From: JALYNX01 sp963724825
GTDB lineage: Bacteria; Actinomycetota; Acidimicrobiia; Spongiisociales; ZC4RG35
Assembly: GCA_963724825.1 (NCBI GenBank)
Contig: CAVRWT010000016.1
Span: 1 to 64,000 of the forward strand
Length of the DNA stretch: 64,000 nucleotides
Direction of reading: 5' to 3'
Shown here piece by piece: positions 44,623 to 53,509 of this stretch. The notes beneath the pieces are model-generated. The model made no database searches. It was not told the origin of the DNA and saw only the letters and a list, made by a program, of their open reading frames with translations. A program made the translations under genes and the position numbers. The number at the start of each line of letters is the position of its first letter. Within the stretch, counting starts at the first letter, position 1.

Positions 44623-45144
44623 TCAGCCCTCGGAGCTGAGGTCGGTCCACCAGGTGTCCGGGGGGTGGGTCTCGATGTCGCCACCGAGGCCAACGATGGT
44701 GTCGAGCACCATGCTGTCGTTCCAGGAGATCCATCGGTCCGGAGTGACCACGATGGTGCTGTCCTCATACGCAGCGAGGAGCAGACCCATGGTGGCCATC
44801 CCGGCCGGGGTAAGTACCCGCTCCCGATTCAGCTGATTGAGCCGGGCGGCCTCCTCCCCGGTGATGAGGCGGGCGGCGCCGGTGCAGGAGACCCAGCCGG
44901 ACGCCACCGAGATGAAGACGGTGACCGTCGGCCGGGCGATGACGTTCTTGACTTTCCTGGTGCTCTCCGGTGTGGGGAGAAGGATCCGATCGTCCTCGTC
45001 GAGATAGAAGAGGAGCTCGGTGAGGTGCGGCGAGCCGTCGTCATTGATCGTGGCGAGCACGGCATTGCTCTTGGCGAGTATCTCCTTGCGCAGGGCGGAG
45101 TCGAGACCGTGTGGTGTTCGATAGGTGGGCGGGATCTCACTCAT
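44623..45144 (-). CDS. Pyridoxamine 5'-phosphate oxidase-like (split-barrel flavin/F420) protein
   Basis: 173 residues with the split-barrel start SNAVLATINDDGSPHLTELLFYLDEDDRILLPT and RKVKNVIARPTVTVFIS. The ending, TIVVTPDRWISWNDSMVLDTIVGLGGD, is less common. In actinobacteria such proteins often bind F420 or FMN and reduce small molecules; the cofactor cannot be decided from sequence. Translationally close to DUF3052 (3 bases). Confidence 0.7.
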   Translation of the reverse strand: MSEIPPTYRTPHGLDSALRKEILAKSNAVLATINDDGSPHLTELLFYLDEDDRILLPTPESTRKVKNVIARPTVTVFISVASGWVSCTGAARLITGEEAARLNQLNRERVLTPAGMATMGLLLAAYEDSTIVVTPDRWISWNDSMVLDTIVGLGGDIETHPPDTWWTDLSSEG

Positions 45145-45156
45145 TGGCCCAGAACC

Positions 45157-46276
45157 CTAGGTGTGGAGGAGGTGTCTGACTTCGGTCGGCGCCGGGGTGG
45201 CGGGAAGCTCCACCCCTAGGTAGGTCGATCCGGCGGCCGGAAGCGGATCCTTCCATGGTCCGGGTGTCGGAAAGGTTGGAATCCTCGTTCGTGGACCACT
45301 ACGTGATGATGGAACCAGCAGAGCGAGATCAGGTTGTCGGGATCGGTGGGCCCGCCTTCGGTCCAGGGGACGATGTGATGTGCCTCGATTCGATACCGGG
45401 ACTCGCAGGCATCGGCGACACAGACATTGCCGTCCCGAAGCAGGATCGCCCGCCGCATCGAGGGGGGAGCGATGCGCAGCCTGCGCCCATACGTCCATCA
45501 GCCGGCCGTCCTCGGTGCGAGCAATCACCTCGGTGGTCGCGTCGCAGAGGATTGCGGTCAGGGCGTCGGCGCCGACCCGAGGACCGGCTTCGAGCACTAC
45601 TCCTGCCTGGCCGTTGCTGGCGACCGCTTCGGCGGCATCGACGAACACGGTGACTTGAGACGGTGGCGGATTGTCCGAAATACAAAGCTCGACCAGTGCG
45701 GTGGCCTTTCGCCACGACTGGTCGCCGCGGGTGCCGTCCGGGAGCTCGGGAAGCTGGTCGGCAGCTTCGGTGAGCACCTTGTCCACCAGGGCCCCCGAGG
45801 CACCGTCGAGACCACCCCAGAGTTTCCACCAGGATTCGTCAAGGGAGGGTTGGATCACGAAGAAGCGCTCGTCGGCGCTCCGGAATTCCTCCTCGGGCGT
45901 GATCCAGCGCCTTCAAGGCGGCTGTCCGACGAACACCGGCAACATCCAGATGTTGGAGAAGGCCCACATCCTCTTGGATCCGGGAGAGTGCCTCGACGCG
46001 GTCGAAGGTGGCTTCTCCAGCGGCCAGGGCTCCATTGAGGTCTGGTCGGTCCTCGATGCGTCGCATGGTCCGGACCAGGTCCTTTGCCGTTTCACGACTC
46101 ACATCGAGTCGCGCCGTCACCCATTCTGAGAGCGACCTCGATCCATCCGCCGTCGCCACTTGTGCCTCGTCGAGATGGCGGAGATGTCGCATCTGAAGGG
46201 CGGCGATCTGTGATTTCAAGCCTTCCAGGCGTACCAATTCCGATTCGTGGTAGTCGACTGCGGATCTTCCAACCAT
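45157..46276 (-). CDS. DUF222 / 13E12-repeat family protein with HNH nuclease domain (frameshifts)
   Basis: ATG 46276 opens a DUF222 region (MRHLRHLDEAQVATADGSRSLSEWVTARLDVSRETAKDLVRTMRRI, AGEATFDRVEALSRI). Near 45890 the frame shifts to EEFRSADERFFVIQPSLDESWWKLWGGLDG, and near 45465 to the HNH domain (MRRAILLRDGNVCVADACESRYRIEAHHIVPWTEGGPTDPDNLISLCWFHHHVVVHE). The HNH frame stops at 45216; a further shift near 45245 would extend it to 45157 (GSTYLGVELPATPAP). Family members are abundant in actinobacteria, often repeated; several in M. tuberculosis are reported LexA-regulated, and this gene has a LexA box over its promoter. Confidence 0.75.
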
Positions 46277-46281
46277 GACCC

Positions 46282-46293
46282 GAACATACGTTC
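46282..46293. promoter_or_regulatory. LexA (SOS) box
   Basis: GAACATACGTTC, a perfect GAAC-N4-GTTC core, flanked by C on the left (CGAAC). It agrees with the actinobacterial SOS operator consensus TCGAACN4GTTCGA and overlaps the -10 of the DUF222 promoter, so LexA binding would block transcription until DNA damage. Confidence 0.7.
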
Positions 46294-46311
46294 TGGCTGT
46301 GACAGAAACAA
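46283..46311 (-). promoter_or_regulatory. Promoter of the DUF222-HNH gene, predicted leaderless
   Basis: On the minus strand TTGTTT (46311-46306), a 17-base spacer, and TATGTT (46288-46283). Only 6 bases separate the -10 from ATG 46276, so transcription should begin at or next to the start codon. Confidence 0.6.
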
Positions 46312-46357
46312 GGGGGTTGTGACGCTTTTCGCGAGATTTCTGGCTGGCCCGGCCAGT

Positions 46358-47068
46358 TCACACCTGGATCGGCACCGTCAGCAAGAACACGATGCCCCCG
46401 ATCAGGAGGACGATCGAGAAGCCGAGCATGATGTATTGGCCGGCCAGGCTTCGCATCTTGGTGCTCAGGCCGGCGAACAGGAAGATCCCGGCGAAGATGA
46501 TGGTGCTGATCACGTACTTGTCGTCGTTGTCGTCGGCAGAATGCGCCAGCGCCGACTTGTCCTGGGCTTCCTGGAGCAGGCGATCAGCCTCGACCGCCTC
46601 GGCGACCTGGTACTCCTCCATGGCGAACGGAGTTGGCGGAGCGTCTGGATTCCCTAGGGGCCGGGTAGCCAGCCAGGCGTCCATCGCAGTCTTGAACTCT
46701 GGCCGAAATCGTTCATACAGGAACCCGGAGAGGGTCGTGGGATCCGGGTCGTAGCCGTCGCTCACATCGATCTCACCCGAGTCGAGCTCCTGTTTGGCGG
46801 CATCCAGCCAGGCCAGGAAGGTGGCAACGTCGATCGACGACAATTGGCCCGCCCTCGTGAAGCTTCGAGTGGACTCGGTCCGAGCGGCGCCAGCCTCGTT
46901 CAGCGAGAAGGACATGGTGTCCCCCCATTGGTCGCTCTGGAACGCCGACCATGCGGTGGCCAGTGCGGCGAACGCCATCACGATGGTGGCCACGATGTCG
47001 ATCCAGTCGAGCGGCGGGTGTTTCGGCTCGGTTGCTGCGACCTCGGTTTCGGCTGTCACCGCGTTCAA
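46358..47068 (-). CDS. Membrane protein, unknown function
   Basis: 236 residues: one span near the N-terminus (WIDIVATIVMAFAALATAWSAFQ), a long extracytoplasmic or cytoplasmic alpha-helical middle (residues 45-170), and two spans at the C-terminus (YVISTIIFAGIFLFAGLSTK, YIMLGFSIVLLIGGIVFLLTV). The region YEPDP-like and DDNDDKY may be exposed. Similar three-span proteins are found in many bacteria without known function. The ATG overlaps the etfA stop as ATGA, so it may be the last gene of an etfB-etfA operon. Confidence 0.6.
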   Translation of the reverse strand: MNAVTAETEVAATEPKHPPLDWIDIVATIVMAFAALATAWSAFQSDQWGDTMSFSLNEAGAARTESTRSFTRAGQLSSIDVATFLAWLDAAKQELDSGEIDVSDGYDPDPTTLSGFLYERFRPEFKTAMDAWLATRPLGNPDAPPTPFAMEEYQVAEAVEADRLLQEAQDKSALAHSADDNDDKYVISTIIFAGIFLFAGLSTKMRSLAGQYIMLGFSIVLLIGGIVFLLTVPIQV

Positions 47069-48019
47069 CCTTCTCTGCTTTCCAATGCCTCGATCAGCTT
47101 CGGGAGCACCTTATGGACGTCACCGACTACACCGAGATCAGCGATTGAGAAGATGGGGGCGTCGGGATCCTTGTTGATGGCGATGATCGTCTTCGAATCC
47201 TTCATCCCCACCAAGTGCTGCATGGCACCTGAGATCCCACATGCGATGTAGACGTCGGGCTTCACCGTCTTCCCGGTCTGACCCACCTGCTTCGCATAGG
47301 GCACCCATCCGGCGTCGACGATGGCTCTGGTGGCTCCGGTCGCAGCGCCAAGCTTCTTGCCCAGCCTTTCCACCAACCCATAGGCCTCCGGCGAGCCGAG
47401 ACCACGGCCGCCCGACACCACGACCGCCGCCTCTCCGAGCTGCGGCCCCTCGCGTTCCTCGACATGGGACTCGGTCAGGGTGGCTTCGGAGCGCCCTGGT
47501 TCGGGAAGTGCGACTCTCCTCCACGGTCGGCATCGGTCCGCCAACTGCCTCGGCGGCGAACGACTTGGGGCGGATCAGAACCAGGAACGGGCCCTGGGTC
47601 ATGGATGCCGTGGCCACCTGGGCGCCGCCCAGGATCTCGTGGTCGGTCTCGACCCCGCCATTGGCCAGCCGAACCGCGATCGCATTGGAGAGAACGCCAA
47701 CTCCGAGCCGAACCGCGAGGCGCCCGGCGACGTCCCGATCGGTGTAGGCCTGGCCGAAAAGGATCAGATCCGGGGCCTGGTCGACGATCCTGGCGGCCAG
47801 AGCGGCGGCCACCGGTCCGGCCGGAAGTCGGTTGCCTGCGTCGAGATGGAGCACCGAAGCAGCGCCGTGCTCTCCGAGTGTCGCAAATGCCCCGTCCGAG
47901 CCGGTGCCGAGGTAGACGGCAGTGACCTCACCGAGCTGACGGCCGGCCGCCAGCAGCTCGAGCCCGATGGTTGTCGGGCTCCCCGCTTCCTCCTCGACGA
48001 AGACCCAGATGGCGGCCAT
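47065..48019 (-). CDS. etfA: Electron transfer flavoprotein, alpha subunit (one frameshift)
   Basis: ATG 48019 opens MAAIWVFVEEEAGSPTTIGLELL and the N-terminal domain (LDAGNRLPAGPVAAALAARIVDQAPDLILFGQAYTDRDVAGRLAVRL). Near 47505 the frame shifts; then the FAD-binding part follows: AAVVVSGGRGLGSPEAYGLVERL, VGQTGKTVKPDVYIACGISGAMQHLVGM, AINKDPDAPIFSIADLGVVGD. Length about 318 residues; the span is one base over a multiple of three. It accepts electrons from acyl-CoA dehydrogenases with EtfB and passes them to the quinone pool. The gene pair is joined to etfB by a 1-base gap. Confidence 0.85.
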
Positions 48020-48020
48020 C

Positions 48021-48779
48021 TCAGATCACCTTCCGTTGCTCGAGCAGGGCGAGGATGGCCAGGTGCGATTCGCCGTCGTCTTCGATCTTCTGTCCGGCCG
48101 TGCGCTCGGGGGCGTCGGTGATCGAGGCCACTGTCTGGTCGGGACCCCTCTCGACCCCGAGGTCGGCAACGCTGAGGCTCTCGACCGCCTTCTTCTTGGC
48201 ATCCATGATTCCCTTGAAAGTCGGATAACGCGGTTCGACTACGCCGGCGGTGACTGCGACGACCGCGGGCAGGCTGGCCTCGACGACGTCGTATCCGGAG
48301 GCGGTCTGGCGGTGGATGGTGACCTTCCCGTCAGCGGCTTCGACCTTGGTGGCATAGGTCAGCGCGGGGACGTCGAGCAGCTCGGAGAGCATCTGGGGCA
48401 GGACCCCCGAGTACCCGTCGGTGGACTCGGTCCCGGTGATCACCAGATCGAAGCCGTTCCTCTGAATGGCGGCCGCCAGCATCCGGGCCGTGGTCAGTGC
48501 ATTGGAGCCCCGAAGCGTGTCGTCCTCGATGAGAATCGCCTGGTCGGCGCCCATGGCCAGCGCCTGGCGGATTCCCTGCCCGTTGCCCGCCGGTCCCATG
48601 CTCACCAGGGTCACCGTCCCGCCACTCGCCTGAGCCAATTGGAGACCCATCTCGACGCCGTAGCGATCGGTGTCGTCGAGAATCTGGTCGTCGGGACGGA
48701 GCAGCCAGTTGGTGCCGCTCTCGAGCTGATACGGGGTTGCAGGGTCAGGGATCTGCTTGACGCAGACGACGACCTTCAT
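48021..48779 (-). CDS. etfB: Electron transfer flavoprotein, beta subunit
   Basis: 252 residues from ATG 48779 (MKVVVCVKQIPDPATPYQL), preceded by AGGAG 9 bases upstream; an ATG three codons earlier is less well placed. AMP-binding and the family signature are seen in VSMGPAGNGQGIRQALAMGADQAILIED and TGTESTDGYSGVLPQMLSELL. With EtfA it forms the soluble carrier for fatty acid beta-oxidation, matching the acyl-CoA synthetase at 21.1 kb. Intact. Confidence 0.92.
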   Translation of the reverse strand: MKVVVCVKQIPDPATPYQLESGTNWLLRPDDQILDDTDRYGVEMGLQLAQASGGTVTLVSMGPAGNGQGIRQALAMGADQAILIEDDTLRGSNALTTARMLAAAIQRNGFDLVITGTESTDGYSGVLPQMLSELLDVPALTYATKVEAADGKVTIHRQTASGYDVVEASLPAVVAVTAGVVEPRYPTFKGIMDAKKKAVESLSVADLGVERGPDQTVASITDAPERTAGQKIEDDGESHLAILALLEQRKVI

Positions 48780-48829
48780 TTGGCTCAACTCCTAGGTGGT
48801 CTGGGTTTGGGGATGGTAACGAGAGCCCG

Positions 48830-50134
48830 CTACCCGTCCACCCGCTCGACGATCAGCGGTCGGATCTCAGGCGGTTCGGTCCCGATCTGCCCAGGCTCCA
48901 GCGAGTATTTCTTGCTGGGCACCCCATCGAGCAGGTTCGGTGAATCGAACCCGGGCCAGGGGCTGACCCTTGGAAACCGGCTCTCCGAGTTTGGCCAGCA
49001 CCGTGATCCCGACACCGGGATCGACGATGTCCTCCTTGCGCTCCCGTCCGGCTCCGAGGCGAGTCGCGACCGATCCCCACGACCAGAGCATCACACCGGG
49101 TGACGTACCCGTCCCGGTCGGCAGTGACCGTGTCTTCGTTGGGAGCGGTCGGGAGCAGTGAGGGGTCGTCGATCACTGAAGTGTCCCCTCCCTGCGCAGC
49201 CACCACATCGATCAGCTTCTGGCGAGCAGAGCCGTTGGCGATGGCTTCAGTCAGACGGTCCCGCCCCCCGCTCTCGCCGGCCAATTCGAGCATGACCTCG
49301 CCAAAGGCCAGTGTCAGCTCGACGACGTCAGGCGGGCCTCCGCCGTTGAGCACATCGATCGATTCCCTCATCTCGTTGGCGTTTCCCACCTCCCGGCCCA
49401 GGGGCTGGTCCATGCGGGTGATCAAGGCCACCGTCTTGACCTGATTCCTGATCCCGATCCCGACCATGGTGTGGGCCAATTCCCTCGACTTCTCCAGGTC
49501 CTTCATGAAGGCCCCGGAACCGGTCTTCACATCGAGGAGAAGCCCGTCGAGCCCTTCTGCCAGCTTCTTGGACATGATCGAAGAGGAGATGAGCGGAATC
49601 GAAGGCACGGTGGCGGTGGCGTCACGCAGGGCGTACAGCTTGCGATCGGCAGGGACCAGGGTCTCGGACTGGCCGGCCAGGACCAGCCCGTGCGCGGTGA
49701 GTACCTCGCGGAAACGCTGCTGGATCGAGACCGGTCGTGAATCCAGGGATCGTCTCCAGCTTGTCGAGGGTGCCCCCGGTGTGGCCCAGCCCACGCCCCG
49801 ACATCATGGGCACCGCTACGCCGCACGAGGCAACCAGCGGTGCCAGGGGGATCGAGATCTTGTCGCCCACTCCGCCCGTCGAGTGCTTGTCGACCTTGGG
49901 GGCAGGGATGTCTGAGCAGTCGAGAACCTGACCCGAGTGGAGCATGGCCGCGGTCCACGACGCCAACTCATCTGGGTCGAGCCCGTTGAAGAAGATGGCC
50001 ATTGCCATGGCCGACATCTGATAGTCGGTGACCGATCCCTCGGTGTAGGCCCGAATCAGCCACTCGATCGCTTCGGGGCTCAGGATGCCTCGATCGCGTT
50101 TGGTTGCGATCAGCTCGACTGCGGTGAATGCCAT
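48830..50134 (-). CDS. deoA: Pyrimidine-nucleoside / thymidine phosphorylase (frameshifts)
   Basis: ATG 50134 opens MAFTAVELIATKRDRGILSPEAIEWLIRAYTEGSVTDYQMSAM; the phosphate and family signature KVDKHSTGGVGDKISIPLAPLVASCGVAVPMMSGRGLGHTGGTLDKLE is intact. Frame changes near 49730, 49090 and 48910 carry it through LVLAGQSETLVPADRKLYALRDATATV, LLLDVKTGSGAFM and, in the last frame, EPGQIGTEPPEIRPLIVERVDG to 48830. Joined length is about 434 residues, normal. It cleaves uridine or thymidine to base and ribose-1-phosphate. A choice between DeoA and Pdp specificity is not possible here. Confidence 0.8.
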
Positions 50135-50155
50135 CAGAGTGGGGACGCTATCGGC

Positions 50156-52561
50156 TCAGATGTACTCGTTGCGCTCTAACCAGTGCATGGCGAAGAATCC
50201 TTCGAATGCCGGCAGATAGAAGGTGATGAATCGATAGGTGATAGTCGCACCGAATGCCGATGATTGGTCCACGCCGAGTGCGGTGAGGAACCCGGTCATG
50301 ACCGCTTCAGCGACGCCAACTCCCCCAGGAATGGGGACGAAGCCTCCGAGGAGGTCGGTGGCGACGGCGACGACCAGCGCCGAGCCGAAGCTGACATTGA
50401 CATCGATCGCCTCGAGCACGAGCCACAGAGTGGTTCCCAGGATCAGCCAGTAGACGAGATTGCTGCCGAGGAGCCCAAACGCCCGGCTCGGCTGGCGGAG
50501 CACGGTGACCAGGGTCCCCCAACCCTGTTGCACGATGGGGACTATGCGGTCCCTCAACTTCGCGATTCGCAGCACGGCGACCACCACACCCACCGCGACC
50601 AGGACAACCACCAGGAGGATGATTCCCCAGTTGACGTCGACGGTATCGATGTCCAGTTCTACGTCACTGGAGACGAACCCGATGATCAGGATCACACACT
50701 GGACCAGGAATCCGGAAAAGGTGTCGACGGCACCCTGGGTCACCGCCACCGTGATCGAGACACCGAACTTGCGGAGGAATGCGGTGTTCATCGCCACCCG
50801 ACCCGCGGCGCCCGGAATTGCGAGGCTGACGAACTTGGCGGACAGATTGAGCACCACGAGGGGCCAGAAGGGCAGGGGCCGGGGCACGGCGAACATCGTC
50901 GATGTTGCCTGGGGGAAGAACATCGACTGGCCGACGATCAGAGCAATGAATATCAGGACCCAGTTGGCGGTCTGGAGGACATCCCAAACTGCGGCATAGT
51001 CGATGCTGGTGAGCATTGGAATCAGAGCCGACGCAACGAGTATGAGCAATCCGGTCATCACGAGATTGCGCACCGTGACCCGGCGCAGCTTGGCCAGCTC
51101 GGGAAGTTCCTGACCGGTGGCCGCGACCATCGCGGCCTGAAGCTGCTTCATCACATCTTTGGGATTCTCTGCTTGGTCCTTGGTCCTGGGGCTGATCGCG
51201 GGCAGCTGCAAATAGGGGAGAACCAAGGCGAGGGTGTCGTCGCCGAGCCCGGTCGCAGCCGTCCCTACGGCGCGTTCTGCGCCGACCAACAGGCTCAACG
51301 AGAAGAGCAACTCGACCACATCGTGGGCCTGCCCCACGTCGCCGGCGGACAGGGATCCCAGCGCGAAATCGGCGATCGTGTGGCCATCGGCCCCGATCTG
51401 TACCGCCTTGGCGGTCAGCGAACCATGAGAGATCGAAGCGGAGTGAAGTCGCGCCAGGTCCTCCCAGACCTCGACGAGGGTCTCATCACTGATGTCCGTT
51501 GGGTGTAGGTCGGGGAGTGGAGTCCCACCGGCGCTGACCGCAAGCAACGCGATCTCAGACGAGCCCTCGCCGACCGCAAGCATCTCCGGGACCCGGGCCC
51601 CCGCCCTCTGGGCCAGAAGTGTGACCAGGGCCTCATGCTCAGCAGCCTGGATACGCGAGTATCCGATGGTCTGCCCGTTCTCCCGGTACCACATGGTTCG
51701 CCAGACCTTGGCGGCGAACTGTGACTCGGTGGCGTCCCTCCCGTAGGCCTTGATCGTGATCGGCGCGCCGGTCTCAGTGGTCGCGGTGAGGCGTCGAACA
51801 CCCCACGATTGCTCAGGGTCGATCTCGACATTCGTCACCGGCAATCCAAGGGCAGCCATGGCGACACCCACAGAAGCCGGATCGGGGTAGCCGCGCGGCG
51901 AACCGAAGATCAAGAGCACTGTTCCGGCAACCATGAGCCCGATCCCGAGCGAGCCGACGGTGTCCGAGAACATGCCCAGTTGGAGGGCAATTGACGACGC
52001 TCCGATCGTCACAATGGTCACCCAGCCCAGCCGGCGCATCGGCCGGCTCAGGTGGGGTGATGCGGCAATCAGAATCGCGGTGACGATCACCACCCGAAGC
52101 ACGGGAAACCGGGGATCCGGAGACTCGAGCCCCAACTCGGGGACGATGTAGGGCCAGAAACCAGTGAGTGCATAGCCCAGGAGGGCTCCGAGCACGGGGG
52201 CGACCACCACCGCGATCAACACGTCACGCATGGCACTCCGCCGTTCCCGGCCCCCGGTGATGACAGCGATCAGAATCCCGAGCCCGTAGAGAAGGCCGAA
52301 GGCGTAGCCAAGGGAGAACATCGACTCCACCCACCCCGGGAGCGAGTTCAGAAAGGCGGTGAGTGCCGCTTCCCAGGGAGGTTGCTGATCGATCGCTGCG
52401 ATGCCCCAAACCAGGAGCAGAAAGCCGACGATCACGGTCACCGCATCGGCTGGACGGCGCGCCCTGGGCTGGGACTCAGTCGAGACGAAGTAGGTCAGCC
52501 GGGAGCGGACGCGGTTCGACCTCGGCTTATCAGACTCAGTTTCCGGTGGTGGAGCCACCAA
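50156..52561 (-). CDS. Membrane protein: pseudokinase-like domain between two membrane blocks, C-terminal LPG-synthase/flippase (UPF0104) domain
   Basis: 801 residues, intact. Residues 40-240 hold about seven spans. Residues 250-465 resemble a protein-kinase/APH fold: a lysine in TIKAYG near 268, but the catalytic loop is HGSLTAKAV near 377 (Asp and Asn missing) and DFG is DFAL near 396, so phosphotransfer is unlikely. Residues 495-795 form a lysylphosphatidylglycerol-synthetase-type membrane domain of about seven spans (FFPQATSTMFAVPRPLPFWPLVVLNLSAKFVSLAIPGAAGRVAMN, LGGFVPIPGGVGVAEAVMTGFL). Related proteins occur in actinobacteria; transport or flipping of a lipid is a reasonable guess. The kinase-like part may sense a ligand or bind a partner. 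Confidence 0.8.
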   Translation of the reverse strand: MVAPPPETESDKPRSNRVRSRLTYFVSTESQPRARRPADAVTVIVGFLLLVWGIAAIDQQPPWEAALTAFLNSLPGWVESMFSLGYAFGLLYGLGILIAVITGGRERRSAMRDVLIAVVVAPVLGALLGYALTGFWPYIVPELGLESPDPRFPVLRVVIVTAILIAASPHLSRPMRRLGWVTIVTIGASSIALQLGMFSDTVGSLGIGLMVAGTVLLIFGSPRGYPDPASVGVAMAALGLPVTNVEIDPEQSWGVRRLTATTETGAPITIKAYGRDATESQFAAKVWRTMWYRENGQTIGYSRIQAAEHEALVTLLAQRAGARVPEMLAVGEGSSEIALLAVSAGGTPLPDLHPTDISDETLVEVWEDLARLHSASISHGSLTAKAVQIGADGHTIADFALGSLSAGDVGQAHDVVELLFSLSLLVGAERAVGTAATGLGDDTLALVLPYLQLPAISPRTKDQAENPKDVMKQLQAAMVAATGQELPELAKLRRVTVRNLVMTGLLILVASALIPMLTSIDYAAVWDVLQTANWVLIFIALIVGQSMFFPQATSTMFAVPRPLPFWPLVVLNLSAKFVSLAIPGAAGRVAMNTAFLRKFGVSITVAVTQGAVDTFSGFLVQCVILIIGFVSSDVELDIDTVDVNWGIILLVVVLVAVGVVVAVLRIAKLRDRIVPIVQQGWGTLVTVLRQPSRAFGLLGSNLVYWLILGTTLWLVLEAIDVNVSFGSALVVAVATDLLGGFVPIPGGVGVAEAVMTGFLTALGVDQSSAFGATITYRFITFYLPAFEGFFAMHWLERNEYI

Positions 52562-52585
52562 GCTCCTCTTTCGTGTAGGGGATTG

Positions 52586-53509
52586 CTACACGATCCCATC
52601 GAGCTCGGGGAGCCGGAGGGCCAGGTTCACGTTTTGCAAGGCCTGGACCGCGGCCCCCTTCAAGAGGTTGTCGAGTGCGGCGACGACAACTGCGTTGTGC
52701 CCGTCTTCACTGGTCTCGAAGCCGCCGATCAGAGCTCCGAGCCGGTTGGTGCCATCTTTGAGCTCCGGGATCCCGTCCTGGAGCTCGATCAAGGGCTCTG
52801 CTCCGTACGCCTCCTCGAACCTGGAGCGGATCTCCTCGCTGCTCGCCTCTTCGCCCAGCGGCACGCTGGCGGTCACGATCAGACCCCGGAATGCCTGATG
52901 GACGTGAGGTATGAACCGGATCGGCATCCCCAGCTGGTGAGTCGCCTCCTTCTCGTGGTTGTGCCCGACGAGCTTGTAAGGCATCAGGTTGTCTTCGAGT
53001 CGCCCGAGGTCGTTGCGCGGGCCGGGAGTGGAGCCGGCTCCCGAGTAACCCGACACACCGAACACGACGGGAACCCCGGAGATGATGTCCATGAGCGGCG
53101 CCAGCACCAGCTCGATCGCGGTGGCGTAGCAGCCAGGGTTGGCGATCCGGGTCGCCCCCGCGAGCCGGTCCCGACGCAATTCGGGCAACCCGTAGGCCCA
53201 GGAATCGTCTAGCCGGTGGTCGAACGATATGTCCACCACGACCTCGTCGGCGGTGATCGCATCGAGGTAGGAGGCTGCGGCGCCATCGGGGAGGGCGAGG
53301 ATCACCACATCGGTCTCCAGGTTGGACACGTCGGTTGGCTCGATCGACTCGTAGACCATCCCATCGAGACCGGGGACGGACTGACCGGCCAATTCGCGAG
53401 AGCCGGCATAGACCAGTTCGAGAGAAGGATGGTCCCGCATGAGTCTCACGATCTCGGCTCCGGTGTGGCCCCGGGCACCGACCAGGCCGACCGTGTATCG
53501 ATCACCCAT
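52586..53509 (-). CDS. argC: N-acetyl-gamma-glutamyl-phosphate reductase
   Basis: 307 residues, NAD(P)-binding start VGLVGARGHTGAEIVRL, catalytic cysteine in ANPGCYATA near residue 131, and GVSGYSGAGSTPGPRN. It reduces N-acetylglutamyl phosphate to the semialdehyde, third step of arginine synthesis. It overlaps the upstream kinase gene by 8 bases, in an argF'-argB/A-argC operon. Confidence 0.93.
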   Translation of the reverse strand: MGDRYTVGLVGARGHTGAEIVRLMRDHPSLELVYAGSRELAGQSVPGLDGMVYESIEPTDVSNLETDVVILALPDGAAASYLDAITADEVVVDISFDHRLDDSWAYGLPELRRDRLAGATRIANPGCYATAIELVLAPLMDIISGVPVVFGVSGYSGAGSTPGPRNDLGRLEDNLMPYKLVGHNHEKEATHQLGMPIRFIPHVHQAFRGLIVTASVPLGEEASSEEIRSRFEEAYGAEPLIELQDGIPELKDGTNRLGALIGGFETSEDGHNAVVVAALDNLLKGAAVQALQNVNLALRLPELDGIV

